This document shows, in pieces, positions 33,019 to 40,118 of a stretch of DNA of 40,323 nucleotides. A model generated the notes under the pieces. The model saw only the letters and a program-made list of their open reading frames with translations. It had not been told where the DNA came from and made no database searches. Location: contig NZ_CAHP01000023.1 of NCBI RefSeq assembly GCF_000294655.1, positions 122,452 to 162,774 of the forward strand. The letters are read 5' to 3'. The stretch comes from Magnetospirillum molischianum DSM 120 (GTDB lineage: Bacteria > Pseudomonadota > Alphaproteobacteria > Rhodospirillales > Magnetospirillaceae). The translations under genes were made by a program, and so were the position numbers. The first letter of the stretch is position 1; each line of letters begins with the position of its first letter.

Positions 33019-33165
33019 AGGCAGAGACCGTAAAGGCCTCCCCGGTTGCCATTGCCGATAGCCAAGCCTTCCCATACCGATGGGAAGACGGCGATGGAAC
33101 CGGGTTCCTTCACATTCCGCACATCCCGAGACATCGATATCGCACGGCCTCTTATCGCTCGGACT

Positions 33166-33179
33166 ATTGTGAATACAAT
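33166..33179 (+). promoter_or_regulatory. Candidate operator upstream of the Fsr-like exporter
   Basis: ATTGT (33166-33170) and ACAAT (33175-33179) form a perfect inverted repeat around GAAT. Flanking GGA and TCC extend the symmetry to 8 of 10 arm positions. It lies 50 bases before the exporter start, in the only 211-bp gap of this stretch, where a repressor site is expected. The regulator is not in the window as far as I can tell. Confidence 0.45.
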
Positions 33180-33229
33180 GATCCGCATGATAACCAGAGA
33201 TCGGATAAGACCTTAAGAATGACATAGAG

Positions 33230-34375
33230 ATGGTGCGTTCAAAGCGGACCCTTACGACCGCCAGTGCAGCGCATGCGCTGCACGATGGCTGCGCTGATCT
33301 TATCTATGTCCTTCTGCCACTCTGGCAGGCTGAGTTTGGCCTCAGCTATGGCGCACTGGCGTTATTAAGGGGGCTTTATTCGGGGGCCATGGCTGCGTTG
33401 CAGGTTCCATCCGGGCGGCTGGCCGAACGCTGGGGTGGGCGGTTCATTCTCGTCTGTGGCACCATCGTCACCGGGCTGGGTTTTGTCGTCGCCGGAAGCT
33501 CTGGTGGGGTTCTAGGACTGTGCGCCGGTCTGACGCTTGCCGGTATCGGATCAAGCACCCAGCACCCGATCGCTTCGGCGGCGGTGTCCCGCGCTTATGG
33601 CGGGAGCGCACGCGGGCCACTCGGTGTTTACAATTTCAGCGGCGACATTGGGAAAGCAGCGATTCCGGCATTAGCGTCAGGACTCCTGATGGTGATGTCC
33701 TGGCAGCTTTCACTGGGGCTTATTGCCGTACTGGCCGTCGTGGTGGCGGCAGGGATCGCCATCGCAATGCCGCCGCTTGCCCCACCACCGGCGGCGGCGG
33801 AAAAGACACCAACCATCGGCAAGGGACGGGGCGGGTTCGGTCTGCTTCTGACCATCGGCGTGCTCGATTCTGGAGTCCGCATGGGGCTGCTGACCTTCTT
33901 ACCGTTCCTTCTTCGGGAAAAAGGGGCCTCTTTACCTACAGTCGGTCTCGGTCTTGCTCTTGTTTTCATGGGAGGAGCCGCCGGAAAATTCGTCTGTGGA
34001 TGGCTGGGCGGCCGTTTTGGAACGCTGCGAACGGTACTGGCAACCGAGGGAGGGACGGCTGCCTTAATCCTTGCGGTCCTGGCATCGCCTCTCTTCCCGT
34101 CTCTCTGTCTGTTGCCGATTCTTGGTCTGGTGCTGAACGGAACCTCATCCGTATTGTATGGATCTGTTCCCGAATTGAGGCTTCCCCACCAAAGCGAAGA
34201 ACGGGCATTTGCCCTGTTCTATACTGGAACCATCGGGTCCGGGGCGATCTCCCCCGTTCTTTATGGCATCCTTGGCGATGCCGTCGGTGCCGGTTGGGCC
34301 GTTACCGCCACCGCAATGGTGGCGCTGGCGATTTTCCCGTTTGTTTTCGCCTTGGCTCCTCACCTGGAGCGATAA
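33230..34375 (+). CDS. fsr: Fsr-like MFS exporter (fosmidomycin-resistance type)
   Basis: The 381-residue protein has about twelve membrane helices and the MFS plan. The start AAHALHDGCADLIYVLLPLW carries the His...Asp pair typical of the fosmidomycin-resistance family, followed by PSGRLAERWGGR (motif A) and STQHPIASAAVSRAYGG. Such proteins export fosmidomycin or similar small anionic drugs. The ATG at 33230 is preceded by only a weak ribosome site; a GTG follows directly. It is separated from menA by a 211-bp gap that has a candidate operator, so it has its own promoter. It converges with the membrane-protein gene at 34415. Confidence 0.85.
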   Translation: MVRSKRTLTTASAAHALHDGCADLIYVLLPLWQAEFGLSYGALALLRGLYSGAMAALQVPSGRLAERWGGRFILVCGTIVTGLGFVVAGSSGGVLGLCAGLTLAGIGSSTQHPIASAAVSRAYGGSARGPLGVYNFSGDIGKAAIPALASGLLMVMSWQLSLGLIAVLAVVVAAGIAIAMPPLAPPPAAAEKTPTIGKGRGGFGLLLTIGVLDSGVRMGLLTFLPFLLREKGASLPTVGLGLALVFMGGAAGKFVCGWLGGRFGTLRTVLATEGGTAALILAVLASPLFPSLCLLPILGLVLNGTSSVLYGSVPELRLPHQSEERAFALFYTGTIGSGAISPVLYGILGDAVGAGWAVTATAMVALAIFPFVFALAPHLER

Positions 34376-34414
34376 CCTGCAAATGGCAAAATCCGGCACC
34401 GATGAACAAACGGA

Positions 34415-34870
34415 CTAACGACCAGCAGACGCTGCTTCCCGCTTCGCCAAGATCCCGTCACGAACGCTGATCCCCATCAGCACCAGGGTAACGAGTCCGG
34501 CGGCCAGTTCGATCCCCTGCACGATGAAGAAAAGAGTCCCGTCAACGCTATCTTGTTGTGCCTGAGCGTCGAGCCAGAGGGTCGCAGGCAGCAAGACCAC
34601 AATAGAAATCGCGGCGATCAACCGCAGACGCCGACGTTTGCGTTCGGAAATCTGGCTGGGCCGGACACGGGTCAATTGCAGGCCGGTAATGGCGGTGATC
34701 ATCGCGATTGGGACAAGCGGGAATAACGACCAGACCACCACTTCCTTGATGAAGGCAAGAAGTTCACGGTCGGCAAACAACCCGGCCGTAACTGCGGAGC
34801 CCCAGATCAGGACGAACAGGCCCAGCGTCACACGCGCGGCAAGCGGATGTAAAAGTTCGGCTATGTGCAT
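34415..34870 (-). CDS. Four-helix integral membrane protein, function unknown
   Basis: I chose the ATG at 34868-34870, behind AAAGGAATCGATC, giving 151 residues; the frame open to 34945 adds an implausible leader. Four hydrophobic helices are evident: VTLGLFVLIWGSAVTAGLF, WSLFPLVPIAMITAITGL, LIAAISIVVLLPATLWL and FIVQGIELAAGLVTLVLMG. A basic cytoplasmic loop (SERKRRRLR) lies between helices two and three. I recognise no family or active-site motif. It is convergent with the MFS gene and stands alone on its strand. Confidence 0.6.
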   Translation of the reverse strand: MHIAELLHPLAARVTLGLFVLIWGSAVTAGLFADRELLAFIKEVVVWSLFPLVPIAMITAITGLQLTRVRPSQISERKRRRLRLIAAISIVVLLPATLWLDAQAQQDSVDGTLFFIVQGIELAAGLVTLVLMGISVRDGILAKREAASAGR

Positions 34871-35461
34871 GATCGATTCCTTTGGCAGCCCCCCCCTTGC
34901 CCCCAGCGCGGCTGCCGACTCGCCGGGTGTGGGACGCAGTATCAACTTAGCCCCGGAGGACGTGCAACCCTTTACCGCGTTCAGGGGCGATGCCGCCGAA
35001 GATGTCAGCGGGCCGTCCGACTTGCCTCAAAAATCAGCAGCGACCACAACAGGCCCAGTCCGCCAGGAATCCCCGGCGTTACCCTCAACCCGCCCACAGG
35101 TCTATCCACAGATTCGGAGGATAACTGGATATGACGCGCCACATCACATCCGCCTGATCGCCGGGAGAGTCCTTGCCCTGTTCCAAGGCGACCGTTCTGC
35201 GGCCATGGCCGCCGAAAATTATGATTTTTTCGTTACTCGATAGCGGACAACGAGAAACATCTCAGGGCGTCAAACTACCAATCTCATGGCTAGACGTTCG
35301 AGTCTTTCCTGACGCGCCATTTTTATATTTAAAAACAATTACCTAGGCAGACAACCTCCCTGCACCAATGGCGGCAGGGTTCCGGTTTAATAAGGCTTAA
35401 TCGGGCGGAGTGGGTGCGGGGCGGCATTGACCCCGCTCGGGCGTGTGCATAATATTCTGCC
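34871..35461. other. Non-coding stretch with repeat copy and possible gene remnants
   Basis: There is no gene I can support in these roughly 590 bases. They contain the left copy of the 115-bp repeat (35087-35201). On the minus strand, the repeat reads as a short peptide ending DLWAG and a stop. It is followed by an overlapping mini-frame whose end is hydrophobic (GLGLLWSLLIFEASRTAR), which could be a remnant of a small membrane protein. Bases 35325-35350 are AT-rich and include ACCTAGGCAG, which resembles half of the MarR operator. Confidence 0.4.
35087..35201. repeat. 115-bp direct repeat, left copy
   Basis: This segment matches 36658-36772 at 114 of 115 bases (only 35097 C versus 36668 G differs), with a constant offset of 1571. 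It includes CTATCCACAGATTCGGAGGA. Its minus-strand reading carries a peptide with EQGKDSPGDQADVMW and here ends in a stop after DLWAG. Confidence 0.95.
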
Positions 35462-35983
35462 ATGTTCAAGCAATGGATGCTTTGGGGAGTGCTGGTGCTT
35501 CCGGTCTCTGTGGCCGGGGGAGGACAAGCCGTGGTCGCCGAGCCGTCCGCTCTGCCGCCCATTGACCCGCCGGGGGTCTGGCACGCGCTCACCCAGGATG
35601 ACGCCACGACGGAAAGCAAGTGCATCGGCAATCCGGTGACCCCGCTCTGTGCGGTGGAGACGGTGATAGCGTGCTTCGTTCGCGGCAGCGATGAACTGTG
35701 CCGTATCGGCAAGGGACTTGATCGGCCACCGGGCCTCTTTCGCGGCCGCCCAGGTATCGGGGTGTGGGAGCGCTACAGGGTCGCGGTTGCCAAACGCATC
35801 AATCCCAAGAAACAGCCCTTTCTTAATGAAGAGCCCACCAAGGCGGGTGACGTGAGCCTGGGGATCCAGAGTCTGTTTTGCCAAAAGGTCTGCGAGACCC
35901 CGGACGGCCCACCCACCACCTATCTGATCCGCCCGATGGATGGCAGATGGGTCGTCCTGACCTGGGAAACCCCACGCTGGTAG
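35462..35983 (+). CDS. Conserved-looking exported protein, function unknown
   Basis: The 173-residue product has a signal peptide (about 1-26, MLWGVLVLPVSVAGGGQA). The mature protein holds five or six cysteines, including CIGNPVTPLCAVETVIACF and a later FCQKVCETP, and ends in a YLIRPMDGRWVVLTW strand. CIGNP-x-TPLCAVET-type segments occur in small periplasmic proteins of related bacteria, but I know no function. The ribosome site before the ATG is weak. It lies between the two copies of the 115-bp repeat. Its stop is six bases from the stop of the convergent ORF at 35990. Confidence 0.65.
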   Translation: MFKQWMLWGVLVLPVSVAGGGQAVVAEPSALPPIDPPGVWHALTQDDATTESKCIGNPVTPLCAVETVIACFVRGSDELCRIGKGLDRPPGLFRGRPGIGVWERYRVAVAKRINPKKQPFLNEEPTKAGDVSLGIQSLFCQKVCETPDGPPTTYLIRPMDGRWVVLTWETPRW

Positions 35984-35989
35984 CGGGGC

Positions 35990-36802
35990 CTACTCTCTCA
36001 GAAAGCGGAAGTGATCTGTTCTGTCCGCTTCCTTGCCGTCCAGTCGGCGATCCCTTATATTTGCAACGGCATCAAGCAGTTGCCGTAGCATCGCCGGATC
36101 GGATGCCAGCCGGGAAAAGATCGCAAGGGTCTGCGGCCTCATGACACCGTCAATGTTCACCGAGTCCGGCACAACCGCGTTGATCGCTGCCTGAATGATT
36201 CTGGCACCACCACCGGGGCCGAAGCGGAACAAGGTGTCGGCGAGAACGGCGGCGGCATAGTCGTTCCCGATGCCATTCAGGGCCTGATAGCCACCCGCCC
36301 GCGCCAGGGCTTGGTTCAGGTAGTCACGGTAGAGGGCAGCCTGCTGATCGGGCGTTAGGTCGCCGGGTGTCCTAGAACGACCGAGCCCCGGTACCCGCCC
36401 ACGGGCATCGTCCAGGGTCTTCTGCAAAATGCCGGCGACGGCGGACCGGTAATCCCCCCTCGACGCCCCACTGCACGAACAGCCAGCGCCAACCTGGGCC
36501 GGGCGGGCCGCCGAGCGGCTCTCGGCGGTGCTAACGGGGGTGGTCGGACATGCTGCGGGCTCTGATCGGGGCAAGAAAATGCTGCCCTTATGCACTGAAA
36601 GCCTTGGCACGCAAAAACTGATCAAGCAAGCGACCGACTTTTCGACGGTTCGTTTCAAACCCGCCCAGAGGTCTATCCACAGATTCGGAGGATAACTGGA
36701 TATGACGCGCCACATCACATCCGCCTGATCGCCGGGAGAGTCCTTGCCCTGTTCCAAGGCGACCGTTCTGCGCCTCATGCCAGCCACCCCGTTGATCGGC
36801 AC
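35990..36802 (-). CDS. Peptidoglycan-binding-like protein, probably rearranged at its 5' end
   Basis: The open frame is 270 codons. The C-terminal 140 residues look genuine: TPDQQAALYRDYLNQALAR, GNDYAAAVLADTLFRFGPGGGARIIQAAINAV and a DGVMRPQTLAIFSRLA segment. The last resembles the putative peptidoglycan-binding domain found at the end of GH108-type phage lysozymes, with Arg where Gly is usual. The first about 45 residues are encoded by the right copy of the 115-bp repeat; in the left copy the same reading stops after DLWAG. A one-base difference there (an extra T) keeps the frame open here. The middle (about 50-115) is low-complexity. The true start is therefore uncertain, and the gene may be a fusion or a decayed remnant. 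I do not see a catalytic Glu domain. Confidence 0.45.
   Translation of the reverse strand: MPINGVAGMRRRTVALEQGKDSPGDQADVMWRVISSYPPNLWIDLWAGLKRTVEKSVACLISFCVPRLSVHKGSIFLPRSEPAACPTTPVSTAESRSAARPAQVGAGCSCSGASRGDYRSAVAGILQKTLDDARGRVPGLGRSRTPGDLTPDQQAALYRDYLNQALARAGGYQALNGIGNDYAAAVLADTLFRFGPGGGARIIQAAINAVVPDSVNIDGVMRPQTLAIFSRLASDPAMLRQLLDAVANIRDRRLDGKEADRTDHFRFLRE
36658..36772. repeat. 115-bp direct repeat, right copy
   Basis: This copy matches 35087-35201 with one mismatch, same orientation. It lies inside the minus-strand ORF 35990-36802 and supplies its N-terminal codons. The two copies bracket a 1456-bp spacer holding the exported-protein gene and most of that ORF. Confidence 0.95.
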
Positions 36803-36882
36803 CCATTCCTATTAGCGGACCTTCCCCGCTCCTCCGGGCTACCGGGGCTGAGGCGCAACGCCTACGCAAGAACAAAACGTGA

Positions 36883-36912
36883 TTGACTGGCATGCAGAGG
36901 TTTTGCTACGCT
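36883..36912 (+). promoter_or_regulatory. Candidate promoter of the modular cell-wall protein leader
   Basis: TTGACT (36883-36888) is followed after 18 bases by TACGCT (36907-36912), preceded by TG one base earlier as in an extended -10. Transcription would begin close to the palindrome GGTATTAATACC at 36917. Confidence 0.45.
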
Positions 36913-36916
36913 GAGC

Positions 36917-36928
36917 GGTATTAATACC
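36917..36928 (+). promoter_or_regulatory. 12-bp perfect palindrome at the predicted start site
   Basis: GGTATTAATACC is a perfect palindrome that begins about five bases after the candidate -10. Its position suits an operator for a dimeric repressor, or a short 5' hairpin. No bound protein is known. Confidence 0.4.
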
Positions 36929-36936
36929 ACAGCTAC

Positions 36937-36967
36937 GCCCGGACGGTTTCCGCCTTCCGGGCTTTTT
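36937..36967 (+). terminator. First terminator-like hairpin in the leader
   Basis: GCCCGGA (36937-36943) pairs with TCCGGGC (36956-36962) and is followed at once by TTTTTC, a good rho-independent terminator. It lies upstream of the gene it would serve, about 75 bases before the ATG, so it is an attenuator or the end of a short RNA. Confidence 0.6.
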
Positions 36968-36981
36968 CTTGGCCGCAATCC

Positions 36982-37009
36982 GCCCGGCGCCAACGGCTCC
37001 GGGCTTTTT
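36982..37009 (+). terminator. Second terminator-like hairpin in the leader
   Basis: GCCCGG (36982-36987) pairs with CCGGGC (36999-37004) and is followed by TTTTTC. Its 3' half and U-tract repeat those of the hairpin 42 bases upstream. Confidence 0.5.
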
Positions 37010-37015
37010 CGTGCC

Positions 37016-37031
37016 TGCACCGAAAGGTGCA
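37016..37031 (+). promoter_or_regulatory. GAAA-loop hairpin covering the ribosome site
   Basis: TGCACC and GGTGCA form a perfect six-base stem closed by a GAAA tetraloop. The ribosome site of the gene at 37038 (AAAGGTG, 37023-37029) lies in the loop and 3' arm, so folding would mask it and lower translation. Confidence 0.55.
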
Positions 37032-37037
37032 AACCCG

Positions 37038-39182
37038 ATGTTCGAGGACATTCAATCGTTCTTTACCATGCGGCCGAAACGGCCCGCTTCGTCGCTGGGG
37101 GCCGGCGCCTCGGCCGAGGACGACCCGGCCGTGCCCGCCTTCCAGAAGGCGTGGAAAGACGGTGCCCTGGTCGAGGATATGTTCGGCCCCAGCCCGTTCA
37201 CCCTGCACGGCAGCGTCGGCCGCAGCGGTGCCGACAATTTCCGCCCCGACGTCGCCAAGGTGGAAACCTTCCTGGGTGATGCCGGCTATTACAAGCCGCT
37301 GACCAGCGACGGCCCCAGCGGCTGGCACAATGCCAACCTGGATCAGGCCATCCGCACCTTCCAGAAGGACAAGGGGCTGGAGGTGGATGGCTTCCTCAAG
37401 CCGGGTGGCCCCACCATCGGCAAGATCGGCAGCCTGCTGGGCGGCGGCGAGGCGCAAGGACAAAACGCGAGCAATCCGAGCGCGCAGACCCAGGGTTTCT
37501 GGGGCGGCCCCAAGGGCGACTCGCCAGGGGTCCTTCTCCCCGGCGACGACCCCCAATCCCCCCGCCGCCCTGGAGGCCGTGATCCTGGGTCGTTCGACCC
37601 GCCGGGCACCTTTCCCATGCCGAAACCCCAGCCACCATCCAATGGTTCCAACCTGCCCGGCGGCGAACTGACGCCGCAACAGCAACTGGAGGCGCTGATC
37701 CGGATCATGAACGGCGGTAAGACGCCCGATCCGCATCCACAGCCACCCGTCATCGAAGAGCGTCCGCAATCCACGCCGCCGCGCTTGCCGCCCATCGGCA
37801 ACGACTTGCCAGAGCAGGGCGGCATCACTGGCATCTTGCCGCGTCCCCGTGACTGGGATCGCCTGTTGCGAGGCCACACCATCAACCAGGAAGGTATCGA
37901 CGCCAACCAGGGCTATGCCGAGATGCTGGTGCGTGATTCCGATCCCAGCCAGACCGCGCGCACGCTGAAGCGGGCCATCGACGATTATGGCGACCAGGGA
38001 CGCGGCGACGTGGCGGACCTGCTGGCGCGGTTCCAAAAGATCGACGGCGCCAAGGCCGAGACCCTGCGCCGTGAACTGCACAAGGCCACCGGCGAGGTAC
38101 TGCCCTATCGCCTTGCCCCTTTGGGCGAGGGTTTCCGCGAACCCACCGAAGAGGAGAAGATCGCCGCCGCGCCCAAGACCCCGTTCGGTTCCGCCCAAGG
38201 CGCCAACCGCTGGGCGGCGGGCAACATGGCAGAGGTACTGCTGGGTCGGGGCGATTACGCCGACGCCATCACCCACTTCCAGGGCGAGATCGGCCGCAAC
38301 CGTGCCGAGGCCATGCCCTATCTCGCCGCCGTGCACGAGATCATGGGCGAAAAAAATCCTGGGTTGGCGGCCAAATTCGCCACCCAGATGCAGAAGGCGG
38401 GGTTGGCGACGGAGGCGGAGAAAAAGCCGGAGACCGCGCCAAAACCGGTCCCGACACCCACGCCGGCGCCGATTCCAGCCCCAGAGCTGCCGAAACCCGA
38501 ACCGGCGCCTCAGCCGCAACCAATTCCTCCGACGCTGCCTGCCACGCAGCCTACAAAGAGCAAGCCGGCTCCGGTTCCGCCGGAAACCACCCCGCCTGTT
38601 CAAGGGAAACCCGAGCCTGGAAAGGGCGGGCCGATCATCACACAGCCAATCCCCCCTGTGGCGAAGCCCAGCCCGATCCCGCCGCCGGGTGCTCCGGGCG
38701 GACTGAAACCAGCCCCCGACCTTCATCCGTCGGTGACCATTGAATTCGATGGAAAGGAATTCAAGGCCATTGAAGACGGCAAGGTGGTCAAGAGTTGGCC
38801 GGCGGTTTCAGGTCGTCCGGGATATCAGGGAGCGGAACATCAGGGAGAAAAGAACAAAGGTCCTCTGCCCGAAGGTGAGTGGGTTTTGAGGCAGGACCAG
38901 TTGCAGAACATCGACAAGCTGTCCGAGTGGGAGCGCTTGAAGGGGCGCTTTGGAGGCAGCAGTTGGCCGGGCCTGGAGGATTCCTGGGGCAAGACTCGTA
39001 TTTGGCTTGAGCCAGGAGAGGGGGCTGATACCAAGGGGCGTGGCGGTTTCTCTGTACACGGCGGCAAAACGCCAGGTTCTGCTGGCTGTATCGACCTCAC
39101 CGATCAGATGGAGGATTTTGCAAACTACTTCAAGGGCATGGGAAAGGACGTAAAGGTCCGCGTCGATTATCATCGAGAATAG
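37038..39182 (+). CDS. Modular protein: peptidoglycan-binding domain plus L,D-transpeptidase/DUF2778-like domain
   Basis: I chose the ATG at 37038 (714 residues) because AAAGGTG precedes it; the frame is open to 36969. Residues about 65-135 form a peptidoglycan-binding-type domain (FRPDVAKVETFLGDAGYY, IRTFQKDKGLEVDGFL, GGPT). A Pro/Gly-rich linker (about 140-275) leads to a helical middle with a TPR-like segment (VLLGRGDYADAITHF, about 400-440). A second Pro-rich linker (about 460-560) and a C-terminal domain (about 565-714) follow. That last domain has SVHGGKTPGSAGCIDLT: His674, Ser681 and Cys684 fit the H...S-x-G-C catalytic pattern of L,D-transpeptidases and of DUF2778 (Tlde1-like) effectors. 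No signal peptide is visible, so a secretion system or lysis would have to release it. A phage-tail lysin is the other main reading. Confidence 0.75.
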   Translation: MFEDIQSFFTMRPKRPASSLGAGASAEDDPAVPAFQKAWKDGALVEDMFGPSPFTLHGSVGRSGADNFRPDVAKVETFLGDAGYYKPLTSDGPSGWHNANLDQAIRTFQKDKGLEVDGFLKPGGPTIGKIGSLLGGGEAQGQNASNPSAQTQGFWGGPKGDSPGVLLPGDDPQSPRRPGGRDPGSFDPPGTFPMPKPQPPSNGSNLPGGELTPQQQLEALIRIMNGGKTPDPHPQPPVIEERPQSTPPRLPPIGNDLPEQGGITGILPRPRDWDRLLRGHTINQEGIDANQGYAEMLVRDSDPSQTARTLKRAIDDYGDQGRGDVADLLARFQKIDGAKAETLRRELHKATGEVLPYRLAPLGEGFREPTEEEKIAAAPKTPFGSAQGANRWAAGNMAEVLLGRGDYADAITHFQGEIGRNRAEAMPYLAAVHEIMGEKNPGLAAKFATQMQKAGLATEAEKKPETAPKPVPTPTPAPIPAPELPKPEPAPQPQPIPPTLPATQPTKSKPAPVPPETTPPVQGKPEPGKGGPIITQPIPPVAKPSPIPPPGAPGGLKPAPDLHPSVTIEFDGKEFKAIEDGKVVKSWPAVSGRPGYQGAEHQGEKNKGPLPEGEWVLRQDQLQNIDKLSEWERLKGRFGGSSWPGLEDSWGKTRIWLEPGEGADTKGRGGFSVHGGKTPGSAGCIDLTDQMEDFANYFKGMGKDVKVRVDYHRE

Positions 39183-39206
39183 ACGCCCAGATTCGAATTG
39201 AACGGG

Positions 39207-39247
39207 TGTGGTGCGGTCACTTAATCTCTGCTGCTGACCGCACCACA
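39207..39247. repeat. 13-bp perfect inverted repeat between the two genes
   Basis: TGTGGTGCGGTCA (39207-39219) and TGACCGCACCACA (39235-39247) form a perfect 13-base-pair stem with a 15-base loop, 24 bases after the stop of the modular protein. No T-run follows on either strand, so it is not a standard terminator. It could slow transcription, stabilise mRNA or bind protein. Confidence 0.7.
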
Positions 39248-39263
39248 AACGACTGAGAACAAA

Positions 39264-39647
39264 ATGAGATGGCTGAAAGGAATAGCTCGATATGCCGGGG
39301 TCGCGATCCATGCGGCAGTGGGGCTGGCATTGCTCAGCATGTCGGTTGACCCCTATTTGGGGAGTCTGAAGGATTTTCGTTTTCCGTGCGAACCTTGCGG
39401 TTGGTATTATGAAACAAAATTGACCTATTTTTTAACATTCGCAGTTCCTGGCGCGCTCTTGTTAGTGTCTTCTGGTATCATGTGGCGTTCCAGATCGCGG
39501 CGATTTGTGTTTCTAGGACTGGCGCTACTTCCCGCTGTGGTCTATCTGGTTTTTTTGCATTATCCGGCTCTGCATGAGATAGGGGTGTCTGCAAATCTCA
39601 ATTCCATGGCATTGGCAACGGGTTCTCATTGCGGTGCGCCTTGTTAG
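39264..39647 (+). CDS. Small membrane protein, possible partner of the upstream enzyme
   Basis: The 127-residue protein has three membrane helices: about 10-28 (VAIHAAVGLALLSMSV), 52-70 (YFLTFAVPGALLLVSSGIMW) and 78-98 (FVFLGLALLPAVVYLVF). A loop with PCEPCGWYYETK lies between the first two and probably faces the periplasm. The C-terminus ends with GSHCGAPC. No family is recognised. The ATG lies 81 bases after the modular enzyme, on the same strand, across a 13-bp inverted repeat. Small membrane proteins beside cell-wall toxins can be immunity proteins, but this is inference. The last residues lie close to IS91-type DNA and could have been altered by its insertion. Confidence 0.55.
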   Translation: MRWLKGIARYAGVAIHAAVGLALLSMSVDPYLGSLKDFRFPCEPCGWYYETKLTYFLTFAVPGALLLVSSGIMWRSRSRRFVFLGLALLPAVVYLVFLHYPALHEIGVSANLNSMALATGSHCGAPC

Positions 39648-40118
39648 GTGCAATCGTCGCGGATTGTCTGGCTGCTGATTGGGGGGGGAACACCGTAGGG
39701 CACCCGCACCCACCCGCCCTACCACCAACAAGCGCCATGGGGCAGACTTTGCCGAAACACGTTTCTGCGGCAACGTCCGGTTTCCCTGTTTCACATCAGA
39801 TATCCGCCCTTCCCCTTCCGTGAAGAGTTTCGGGCGCCGTGAGGCGTACGAAAGTCCCCGAGGAACGAACCCGCGAGGTTCGAGCACAGGCCTATGGGGA
39901 TTTCGTTTTGCGGCTGATCCTGGGGGTGTCGCGACGGGCCACCGGAAGAGGTCGGGTTGGCGCGAAGAGGCCGCAACGTCCGTCTGTCATGCCACGATTC
40001 TGGTGGAAAGAGGAGCCGAAACCCCTTCTTTCGGCGGGGATTCCAGAGAATGGCCCATGCGGGATCGTCACCCGAAGCGCGGCGGTTCGAGTGCCTGGGA
40101 CGGTCAAGCCATGCCGGA
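39648..40118. other. IS91-type 3' non-coding end with inverted repeats
   Basis: No gene is supported here. The stretch follows the 3' end of an IS91-type transposase (minus strand), where such elements carry their terminal replication signal. It contains two hairpins: CGAACC with GGTTCG (39866-39882, five-base loop) and GTAGGGC with GCCCTAC (39695-39722). Either could belong to the element's end. I cannot fix the exact boundary without a comparison copy. Confidence 0.45.

Noticed and set aside
33015-33227. 70-codon frame starting at the menA stop (ATGA) and filling the gap to the MFS gene
   Set aside because: Composition is irregular, it covers the symmetric operator, and no family resemblance is seen; kept only as a faint possibility.
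35101-35125. CTATCCACA in the 115-bp repeat as a DnaA box or plasmid-origin sequence
   Set aside because: It differs from the TTATCCACA consensus, stands alone, and no replication genes or iterons are nearby.
36933-38726. 597-codon open frame on the minus strand opposite the modular cell-wall protein
   Set aside because: It is low-complexity (Arg/Gly/Leu-rich), has no ribosome site or domain, and mirrors a GC-rich Pro-rich gene; the plus-strand protein has recognisable domains.
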